The position numbers were made by a program, and so were the translations under genes. A DNA stretch of 64,000 nt from Polyangiaceae bacterium (GTDB taxonomy: Bacteria > Myxococcota_A > Polyangia > Polyangiales > Polyangiaceae): the NCBI GenBank assembly GCA_025936045.1, contig JAICUB010000004.1, positions 160,950 to 224,949 on the forward strand, given 5' to 3'. Shown one piece after another: positions 1 to 6,953 of this stretch; the first letter of the stretch is position 1, and each line of letters starts with the position of its first letter. Below the pieces are notes generated by a model. The model was not told the DNA's origin. It was given only the letters and a program-made list of their open reading frames with translations, and made no database searches.

Positions 1-858
1 AACGTCTTTCTGCTCGATCGAGGTGACGAGCTCATCGCCAAAGTGCTGGACTTCGGCACGGCCAAGGCCTTGCTCGGGCCCGATCTCGCGCTCACGCGTA
101 CCGGCGCGATGATGGGCACTCCGGCGTACGCGTCTCCGGAGCAGATCATGGGCGCAGAGGTCGATACGCGCGCCGATCTCTGGAGCCTCGGCGTGATGAC
201 GTTCGAATGCTTGACCGGCCTCTTGCCGTTCTCGCACCCGTCGCTGCAAGGTCTCATCACGGCGATTTGCCGCGAGCCCATCGTGGTGCCGTCCGACGTC
301 GCCGATGTCCCGGAAGGGTTCGACGCGTGGTTCGCTCGCGCCGCCGCCCGTCGCCCTGCCGAGCGCTTTCAAACCGCGCGCGAGCTCCGCGAAGCGCTGC
401 GTCCGCTGCTTGGCCCGGGCGCGAAGTGCGCGTGGGTCGGCCCGCTCGACGGCGACACGCTGCGGTTCAGACCGAGTCCGGCGAGCACCCTGCACGTTCC
501 TACGTATCCGAGCCCCGATCCCGAACACGGGGACGAGACGCGCGTTGAATCGGCGATTCCGGCGGGCATCGACGGCAAGCGCGACCTAAGACACGCCGCC
601 ATCCTCTGCGATACGAGCCGGAGTGGCGCGTCGCTGCTCACACGCCATCCGTTTCGCCTCGGACAAGCGCTCATCCTCACGCTCCACCTCGAGAGCGCGG
701 AATGGGGCGAGGACGTGGCGGCGCAGGTGATACACGTCGAGCCGCACGCCGAAGCGGTCTGGAAGTATCGCGTCGGCGTCCGCTTCGATGCGACGTTGTC
801 GGACGCGCTCTTCGCCCGCGTCGAGACGAGGGCGCTCTCGAAGACCAGCAGTCGCTAG
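1..858 (+). CDS. Ser/Thr protein kinase with C-terminal PilZ-like domain (5' partial)
   Basis: The window opens inside the catalytic domain of a Hanks-type kinase. Reading from base 1, the frame gives the end of the catalytic loop (NVFLL), then DFG in KVLDFGTAK, the activation segment GTPAYASPEQ, and the helix F motif DTRADLWSLGV. After the kinase fold ends (about residue 140) comes a linker and then, near residues 185-265, a PilZ-like domain. Its DxSxxG motif is intact (DTSRSG), but the upstream arginine motif reads KxxxR instead of RxxxR. PilZ domains often bind cyclic di-GMP, so a link between c-di-GMP and phosphorylation is an inference; the altered first motif may weaken binding. The ATP-binding lobe lies outside the window. 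It is a sure kinase and a likely PilZ protein. Confidence 0.85.
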   Translation, partial: NVFLLDRGDELIAKVLDFGTAKALLGPDLALTRTGAMMGTPAYASPEQIMGAEVDTRADLWSLGVMTFECLTGLLPFSHPSLQGLITAICREPIVVPSDVADVPEGFDAWFARAAARRPAERFQTARELREALRPLLGPGAKCAWVGPLDGDTLRFRPSPASTLHVPTYPSPDPEHGDETRVESAIPAGIDGKRDLRHAAILCDTSRSGASLLTRHPFRLGQALILTLHLESAEWGEDVAAQVIHVEPHAEAVWKYRVGVRFDATLSDALFARVETRALSKTSSR

Positions 859-868
859 GGCACTGCCG

Positions 869-1858
869 TCAGTGGTCCGTGCATGCCTGCGCCAGGAGCT
901 CGAACGAACGCAGGCGGGCGGCATGCTCGAAAATCATCGCCGTGGTCATGAGCTCGTCCACGCGCGTCGCGGCTACGAACTCGTTCACGCCCCGCCGCAC
1001 GGTCACCGGATCGCCGACGACCGCGTAGCGGCAGATCTGCGCGAGCAGCTCGTTGACGGCGGGCTCGAAGCCCGCGCGCTCGGTGTCACTGAGCGGCGGC
1101 GGCAGCTGCCCGGGCCGACCCGTGCGCAGGGCTACGAACGCCTGCTCGAGCGAAGTGAACAGTCGCCGAGCCTCCGCGTCCGTTTCGGCCACGAGCACGC
1201 TGATGCACGCCATCGCGTGCGGCTTGTCGTGGCGGGGCGAAGGACGAAACTGCTCGCGATAGATGGCGAGCGCCTCGTGCAGCAAATCCGGCGCGAAATG
1301 CGCCGCAAATGCGAACGGCACGCCGAGCGCGGCCGCGAGCTGGGCGCTGTAGAGGCTCGATCCCAATAACCAAATCGGAACTCGGCTGCCGGCGCCCGGC
1401 ACCGCCAGCACCGCCTGACCTTCCGTAGGCGGCTCGAGCAGGCGCATGAGCTCGACGACGCTCTCGGGGAAGGCGTCTCCCGCTTCGAGGTGCCGGCGGA
1501 GCGCGCGCGTCGTGAGAGGGTCCGTCCCCGGCGCGCGGCCGAGGCCGAGGTCGACGCGATCGGGATAGAGCGCCGCCAGCGTTCCGAACTGTTCGGCGAT
1601 CACGAGCGGCGCGTGGTTGGGCAGCATGATGCCGCCGGCGCCGATACGGATACGCGTCGTGCCTTGTGCCACGAAGCCGAGCGCCACGGCGGTCGCCGCG
1701 CTCGCGACGCCCGGCATGCCGTGATGCTCCGCCATCCAAAATCGGACGTAGCCCCAGCGCTCGGCGTGCTGGGCCAAGTCTAGCGAGCGGCGCAGCGCCT
1801 CGCCCGCATCACTCCCGCGCGTGATGGGCGCAAGGTCCAGGATCGAGAGCGGGACCAC
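869..1858 (-). CDS. LLM-class flavin-dependent oxidoreductase (luciferase-like)
   Basis: This 329-residue protein has the bacterial luciferase-like TIM-barrel signatures. The N-terminal strand LSILDLAPI is followed by [15 protein letters not shown], the FMN-binding region [13 protein letters not shown] near residues 70-80, and [11 protein letters not shown]. These match the short-chain LLM monooxygenases (the YhbW/MsnO8-type branch), which use reduced FMN and oxygen, or F420 in some families. The substrate cannot be read from sequence. The start appears to be GTG at 1858. It converges on the kinase gene with a gap of about 10 bp and stands alone on its strand, so neighbours give no pathway clue. 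Confidence 0.85.
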   Translation of the reverse strand: MVPLSILDLAPITRGSDAGEALRRSLDLAQHAERWGYVRFWMAEHHGMPGVASAATAVALGFVAQGTTRIRIGAGGIMLPNHAPLVIAEQFGTLAALYPDRVDLGLGRAPGTDPLTTRALRRHLEAGDAFPESVVELMRLLEPPTEGQAVLAVPGAGSRVPIWLLGSSLYSAQLAAALGVPFAFAAHFAPDLLHEALAIYREQFRPSPRHDKPHAMACISVLVAETDAEARRLFTSLEQAFVALRTGRPGQLPPPLSDTERAGFEPAVNELLAQICRYAVVGDPVTVRRGVNEFVAATRVDELMTTAMIFEHAARLRSFELLAQACTDH

Positions 1859-1894
1859 CGCAAAGCTATGAGGCCGCCCCGGCCAGCCCGCAAG

Positions 1895-3046
1895 TCAGAC
1901 GCCGCGAGCGCCGACTGCGACCCCGACGCTCGGAACGCGGACCCGGCTCGGCAAACAACGCGCTTCGACCGCGTGGTGAAAAATCACCGCGGCGACGAGA
2001 CTCAGCACGACCGCGAGCAACATGCCGAAGAGCGCGGCGTGCGGCGAACCCGAGAGGTGACGCGATCCCCAGGCGTTCACGACCAGGCACACCGGAAAAT
2101 GCACCAGGAACAGGCTGTACGAGATGCGGCCGAGGCCGCTCAAGTAGCGGTTGCCGCGCCATTCACGCAAGGCTTCGGCCTGCGTCGCGGCGAGCAAGAG
2201 CACCGTCGTCGCGAGGGCCACGAGCAGGCGCGGACGGAACTCCCAGCACAACGCGAGCCCGACGACGCAGAGGCACACCGCCACGAGCTTGCGCGAGACC
2301 GTACGTTCGCGCGCCCAGCCCACGAGCATGCCCAGGAAATACGTGGCAAAAAAGTAGACCGCGTAGTTGTCGAGGCGGCTCAGCTTGTTGAGCCAGAAGA
2401 GCGACCAGATCGCGAGCGCACCGGAGAGCGCGACGAAGAGCCGCGGCGTCGAACGGCTCGGACGCGGGTTGCCGAAGGCCGTGAGGCGTTGGCTCAGCGC
2501 GAGCAAGAGCAGGCTCAAGAGCAAGAGCTGAAAATCGATCGCGAGGTACCAAACGCCCGCGGTGAGCGGCTCGAAACCGAGGATGTGCGTGAGGAACGTC
2601 GCGTGTGCCAGCACCTGCGGCAGCGTGGGCGGCGCCGAAATCGACGGGTGCTCCATCCAATGCCGCGCCACCTCGTTGCAGACGATGGCGAGCACCAGCG
2701 CCGCGAGATACGGTAAGCCCGTGCGGCGATAACGCGACCAGAGCTCCGCGCCGAGCTCGCGAGGACCGAGCAGCGGCAGACGCGCGAGCTTCCGCGCCGT
2801 TCCGAAGCCGGCGATCACCAGGAACGCCTGCACGGCCATGCGCGCGTATTCGCTGAGCCAGTCGAGCGCCCCGGGCACGAGAGGGTAGGCCACGTCGGAG
2901 AGCGGCCCGTAAAAGGCGAGGTGGTGCAGCACGATGAGCAGGGCCGCGATGCCCTTCACCGAGTCGATGAGCGGCATCCGGACCGACGACGCGGGGCGCG
3001 CGCAGACGGCAGGCTCGTTCATGCTGGGCAGGACGGCGACGGTCAC
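1895..3046 (-). CDS. Acyltransferase family 3 membrane protein
   Basis: The protein (383 residues from a GTG, or 375 from the ATG at 3022) begins its conserved part with PLIDSVKGIAALLIVLHHL, the typical first helix of acyltransferase-3 (OafA/NodX type) proteins, including the conserved histidine pair in LHHL. About ten hydrophobic segments follow, and the C-terminal part contains GRISYSLFLVHFP, another family hallmark. Such proteins sit in the inner membrane and transfer acetyl or other acyl groups to sugars of exported glycans. The acceptor is unknown. It is divergent from the pectate lyase gene across roughly 260-290 bp of shared upstream DNA. The start choice is uncertain, as no good ribosome binding site precedes either candidate. 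Confidence 0.85.
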   Translation of the reverse strand: MTVAVLPSMNEPAVCARPASSVRMPLIDSVKGIAALLIVLHHLAFYGPLSDVAYPLVPGALDWLSEYARMAVQAFLVIAGFGTARKLARLPLLGPRELGAELWSRYRRTGLPYLAALVLAIVCNEVARHWMEHPSISAPPTLPQVLAHATFLTHILGFEPLTAGVWYLAIDFQLLLLSLLLLALSQRLTAFGNPRPSRSTPRLFVALSGALAIWSLFWLNKLSRLDNYAVYFFATYFLGMLVGWARERTVSRKLVAVCLCVVGLALCWEFRPRLLVALATTVLLLAATQAEALREWRGNRYLSGLGRISYSLFLVHFPVCLVVNAWGSRHLSGSPHAALFGMLLAVVLSLVAAVIFHHAVEARCLPSRVRVPSVGVAVGARGV

Positions 3047-3309
3047 GATTTCGGCTCAACCCAATGAAAGTTTTCTCAACTGGGACCCTACTCTCCCAGG
3101 CTCGCTACCGTGTCAAGGCTCGCAATCGCCCCGGCGCCTGAGTCGAGCCCCGAACCGCCCTCAGCCTGCCGGGTGTTGGACGCCGCTGATGCCCAGATGA
3201 TTCACGCCGTTTCAGCGGTGCTCGCTTTTGGTGACGCCCCACACGCCCAAACGCAACTGCTACGAGGTCTGGCGGCGCGCGACGCTCCGCCCGCATGCCG
3301 AGCGAAGCC

Positions 3310-4848
3310 ATGCAGCGAGCGAAATACCTGGGCCTTTTTCTGGTGACGCTCATCGCCAACGCGTGCGGTGGCGGCGGAGCGGGCGACGATGATTCGAGCC
3401 CCAGCAGCGGCGGCGCCCCTGGAAGCGGCGGCGCACACCCGAGCTCGGGTGGTGCCTCCAATGCCGGAGCCGCGGGTAAAATCGCCACAGGCGGCGCCAG
3501 CTCCGGCGGCGCCAGCTCCGGCGGCGCCACGAGCAACGGCGGCACCACCTCATCCGGCGGCAGCGCCGGGCGCGGAACAGCGGGCGCGAGCGGCTCCGAA
3601 ATGGGCGGCGGCGTCAACGGCGACGGCGGCGCTATGTCGATGATGGGCTCGGGCGGCGCGCAAGCCGGCGGCATGAGCGCCGGCGGCGGCAAGAGCTCCG
3701 GGGGCAGCGCTGGCGCACGCGGCGGCGCAAGCGGCTCATTCGCTGGCGGCGCGAGCGGCAAGGGCGGCTCCGGCGGCAAGGCGGGTTCCGGCAGCGGCGG
3801 CGCGAGCGGCAAGGCGGGCTCGAGCAGCGGCGGAAGCGGCGGCTCCGGCTCGTGCGACGCGCCGCCGGCGCCGAGTCCGCTCCTCGGTTGGGCGGCGGTT
3901 TCGGGCAGCAGCGTGGACACGACGACCGGCGGCGGCAACGCGACACCCACCGTCGTGACGACGCTCTCCGACTTCACGAACGCCGTGAAAGGCACGAACG
4001 CCGCGGTGATCATCGTGAAGGGCACGCTCGGCGCGGGCAAGGTCAGCGTCGGCTCGAACAAAACGATCGCGGGCGTTTGCGGAGCCGAAATTCACGGGCA
4101 CCTCGAGCTCAGCGGCTCGGTCAACGTCATCGTGCGCAACGTCAAAATCGTCGGCTACGGCGTCGGCGATTGTTCGCTCGACCCCGATTACGACTCGAGC
4201 GTCGGCTGCTCGTCCGGCAACGACGCCGTGACCGTGCAAAAGAACGCGCATCACGTCTGGTTCGATCACTGTGACATCTCCGACGGCACCGACGGCAACC
4301 TCGACATCACCAACGGCGCCAACTACGTCACGGTGTCGTGGACCAAGTTCCACTACACGAACCGCAGCGACGATGACGGCGACGATTCGACCGGGGCCGA
4401 GGGTCACCGCTTCAGCAGCCTCGTGGGCGGCACCGACAACCCGAGCACCTACGACGACGCCCACGCGCTCAACGTGACCTGGCACCACGACTACTGGGCC
4501 GACCGCGTCGTGGAGCGGCAGCCACGCGTCCGTTTCGGCAAAAATCACTTGTTCAACGACCTCTGGGCGTCGGCCGGCGACAACTACTGTGTCCGCGCGG
4601 GCAAGCAAGCGGCCATCCTCGTCGAGAGCAGCGTCTTCGACGGCGTGAAGGATCCGCTCCAATTCAACAGCACCGACGATCAAGGCACGGCCAACATCGC
4701 GGCACAGAACAACGACTACTCGAGCGCGACCGGCAAAGAAGATACCGGCGGCGGTGGCCCGGCCATCGGGACCTTGCCCTACTCTTACACGCCGGACGCG
4801 CTCGGCGACGTGAGCGCCGAAGTGAAGAGCGGCGCGGGCCCGAAGTAG
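3310..4848 (+). CDS. Secreted pectate lyase, polysaccharide lyase family 1, with Gly/Ser-rich linker
   Basis: From the ATG at 3310 (an in-frame ATG also lies at 3295) the protein starts with a lipoprotein-type signal, MQRAKYLGLFLVTLIANAC, followed directly by about 150 residues of Gly/Ala/Ser repeats. The rest, roughly residues 175-512, is a right-handed parallel beta-helix of the PL1 type. Visible signatures are VWFDHCD, the calcium-site region DGTDGNLDIT, and ERQPRVRFG, which carries the catalytic arginine. It should cleave polygalacturonate by beta-elimination at the cell surface or outside. The long flexible linker would hold the enzyme away from the membrane. The catalytic residues look intact. 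The linker DNA contains short perfect tandem repeats and may vary in length between strains. Confidence 0.9.
   Translation: MQRAKYLGLFLVTLIANACGGGGAGDDDSSPSSGGAPGSGGAHPSSGGASNAGAAGKIATGGASSGGASSGGATSNGGTTSSGGSAGRGTAGASGSEMGGGVNGDGGAMSMMGSGGAQAGGMSAGGGKSSGGSAGARGGASGSFAGGASGKGGSGGKAGSGSGGASGKAGSSSGGSGGSGSCDAPPAPSPLLGWAAVSGSSVDTTTGGGNATPTVVTTLSDFTNAVKGTNAAVIIVKGTLGAGKVSVGSNKTIAGVCGAEIHGHLELSGSVNVIVRNVKIVGYGVGDCSLDPDYDSSVGCSSGNDAVTVQKNAHHVWFDHCDISDGTDGNLDITNGANYVTVSWTKFHYTNRSDDDGDDSTGAEGHRFSSLVGGTDNPSTYDDAHALNVTWHHDYWADRVVERQPRVRFGKNHLFNDLWASAGDNYCVRAGKQAAILVESSVFDGVKDPLQFNSTDDQGTANIAAQNNDYSSATGKEDTGGGGPAIGTLPYSYTPDALGDVSAEVKSGAGPK
3490..3529 (+). repeat. 15-bp tandem repeat inside the Gly/Ser linker
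   Basis: Two perfect head-to-tail copies of GGCGGCGCCAGCTCC (3490-3504 and 3505-3519) are followed by a partial third copy. The unit encodes Gly-Gly-Ala-Ser-Ser in frame, so slippage would change linker length by five residues without a frameshift. Confidence 0.8.
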
Positions 4849-4860
4849 CGCCCGTGGAGC

Positions 4861-6138
4861 TCAGCGCGTGTAGATCATCTTCCGCGCGTCGATCGTCGCG
4901 TGCATCTGATGCTGCGTCACGTCGACGCGAAGCGGTGCCTCGTCCTTCTCGTTCTGCACGCCCCCGACCGCTTCGCGATCCGTCGGATCGACGGCGCCCG
5001 TAAAGCGCGTCGCGAGCGGGCCCCCCACCTGCCAAGAAATGAGCCGCTCGAGCCCGAGGTCGATCACGCAGCCGTATTTGGCCGTGCGCGCGGCGTCGTG
5101 GCGGCGCCGCGCCCAGTCGTACGCGGGGATCAGACCCTCGTAAGCGTACGCGGTGTTGCGCTGGCGCGTGAGCGTCTTGTGAACGTCGATTTCCCAGTCT
5201 GCCAGCTTCAAAATCCAATCGCCGTAGCGCGCGGTATCGGGCCAGCCGCTCGTCGCGAGCTCGTAGAGCGTCATCGTGAACCACTGGTAGTACGCCTTGG
5301 TGGTATCGGAGTCCGGGTCCGCCGCGAGCGCTTGCTCGACGTTCAGGCGATGACCGGTGTCGGCCGAGCGCAAGACGAGCGGAACGAGCTCGGCGTGGCC
5401 CGCGTAGCGCGCGGCCTTGGTGAGCGCGAGCAGCGCTTCGCCGTCGGAGTAGGGCGACGCTTCCCCGCGCGCCGCGCACGTCGTCGGATCGTAGGCGCCG
5501 AACCAGAGCCCCGCGGGATTCATGCTCGCTCGGAGCTCCGTCAAGTACGCGCTGAGCCGGCGTTCGTGGAGCGCGCGCCGCTCGGCGGGAAGCGAGCCGC
5601 CCGGCGTATTCAGATAATCGACGTACGAAAGGGCGATCAGCGCCACCGTTCCGATGCCGAGCTCTCGGCGGCCGCCGTAACCGGGACAACGAGCGCCGCT
5701 CGGCGTTTCCACGGCGTGGTCGTCGAAGAAGGCGAGACCTTTTTCGACGGCAGCGCCGAGCTCCGGCGTCGGGTGGTCCTGGTAGAGGAGCGCGAGCCCC
5801 CACACGGCCCCGGCCTGACGCACTTCGTTGTCCTCCTCGGAGTACTCCTTGTCGCGCCAGTCGTACTCGTAATCGAAATTTCCTTCAGGCCGCTGGTGTA
5901 CGAGCAGGTAGCGCGTGCCGAGCGCGAGCGAGCGGTCGAGGATCGCGCGCGTCACGACCTTGCTACATCGCCCGCGATACGGAGCTTCGAGGGCGAGGCG
6001 GACCAACGTATGATCGCCGAAACGCTTCCAAAGCACCGCCGCCGCAGCGACGAGAGCGAGTGCCGCCGCGAATGCGACTTGCTTCCTCCGGCCGAGCCTC
6101 GACCACCAGGCTTTGAGACCGCTCACCCTCCGTCTCAT
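4861..6138 (-). CDS. Membrane-anchored alpha/alpha-toroid-like protein of unknown function
   Basis: I do not recognise a named family for this 425-residue protein. It has one N-terminal membrane anchor (about residues 20-42, VAFAAALALVAAAAVLW) preceded by a basic stretch, so the bulk should lie in the periplasm. The body is helix-rich with recurrent aromatic/Ala patterns such as AVWGLALLYQD, GTVALIALSYVDYL, EALLALTKAARYAG and TKAYYQWFTMTLYELA. This spacing resembles the helical-hairpin toroid of glycan-processing enzymes, for example C5-epimerases and unsaturated glycosyl hydrolases. Acidic stretches (DYEYDWRDKEYSEEDNE) could bind sugar or metal. It converges on the pectate lyase with only 12 bp between stops, so a joint role in glycan turnover is possible but inferred from position alone. 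Confidence 0.6.
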   Translation of the reverse strand: MRRRVSGLKAWWSRLGRRKQVAFAAALALVAAAAVLWKRFGDHTLVRLALEAPYRGRCSKVVTRAILDRSLALGTRYLLVHQRPEGNFDYEYDWRDKEYSEEDNEVRQAGAVWGLALLYQDHPTPELGAAVEKGLAFFDDHAVETPSGARCPGYGGRRELGIGTVALIALSYVDYLNTPGGSLPAERRALHERRLSAYLTELRASMNPAGLWFGAYDPTTCAARGEASPYSDGEALLALTKAARYAGHAELVPLVLRSADTGHRLNVEQALAADPDSDTTKAYYQWFTMTLYELATSGWPDTARYGDWILKLADWEIDVHKTLTRQRNTAYAYEGLIPAYDWARRRHDAARTAKYGCVIDLGLERLISWQVGGPLATRFTGAVDPTDREAVGGVQNEKDEAPLRVDVTQHQMHATIDARKMIYTR

Positions 6139-6296
6139 GCCTTACCGCGGGGCTCCACGGCAAGGCCCCCTACTCGAGAAGCTCCGCGAGCGGGAGGCTT
6201 GCGCTAGCGGAAAACGGGCTCCACGCTCTCTGCCTCGCGCCTTCCGGCGCGCACGGAGCTCGCCGGCCAAAACCCCCGGGGGCAGGAGTTTTCAGC

Positions 6297-6806
6297 ATGT
6301 TTTACCTTGTCATTCGTCAGTTTGCCCGCACTTTGAAGAACCTCGACGCCTGTCTCGCGAAGGCGGAGAAGTACGCGGCAAGCCGCAACTTCGACGTGAA
6401 CAACATGGTTCAGGCTCGGCTCGCGCCGGATATGCTGCCGTTCGCCGCGCAGATCCGCATCGCCTGCGACAACGCGAAAATGGCGGCGGCAAACCTCTCG
6501 GGCAAACCCGCACCGAAGCACGAGGACACGGAGACGACCTTCGAGGAGCTCCACGCTCGCATCGGCAAGGCGCTCGCCTTCATCGACACGTTGAGCGAGG
6601 CGGACTTCGCGAAGGTCACGCCGGAGCAGACTATCAAGCTCCAATTTCCGGCGGGCAAGGCCCTGCGCGCGAACGACTACATCGTCGGTCGTCAGATCCC
6701 GAATTTCTACTTCCACGTCGCCACCGCGTACGACATCCTCCGCGCGAACGGCGTGGACGTCGGCAAGGGCGACTACCTCGGCGAGCTCCCCCTGATCGAC
6801 GCGTGA
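6297..6806 (+). CDS. DUF1993 family protein
   Basis: This 169-residue protein matches the DUF1993 pattern: an N-terminal helix with RQFARTLKNLDACLAKAEKYA, the segment ARLAPDMLPFAAQIRIACDNAK, and the C-terminal NFYFHVATAYDILRANGV. The family belongs to the DinB/YfiT-like four-helix-bundle group and its function is not established. The start is well supported: CAGGAG lies 8 bp before the ATG. A strong rho-independent terminator follows about 40 bp after the stop, so it is probably a single-gene transcript. Confidence 0.85.
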   Translation: MFYLVIRQFARTLKNLDACLAKAEKYAASRNFDVNNMVQARLAPDMLPFAAQIRIACDNAKMAAANLSGKPAPKHEDTETTFEELHARIGKALAFIDTLSEADFAKVTPEQTIKLQFPAGKALRANDYIVGRQIPNFYFHVATAYDILRANGVDVGKGDYLGELPLIDA

Positions 6807-6844
6807 GCTCCGCGACGCGGGAGCGTCACGTGGAACGGCGAAAA

Positions 6845-6883
6845 CGGCGGTGCTGCGACGAGCTGCACCGCCGCTCGTTTTTT
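6845..6883 (+). terminator. Rho-independent terminator after the DUF1993 gene
   Basis: A perfect 9-bp stem, CGGCGGTGC (6845-6853) with GCACCGCCG (6865-6873), has an 11-nt loop and is followed after CTCG by six T residues (6878-6883). It suits termination of the plus-strand DUF1993 transcript. Four A residues before the stem could give weak termination of the opposing TRAP operon as well. Confidence 0.8.
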
Positions 6884-6953
6884 GTGTTGGGCGCGCCGCG
6901 CGGCGCCGTCGCCGCGGCGCCCGGCGTGGGCTGGGCGCCGCCTCGGCGTTTTC

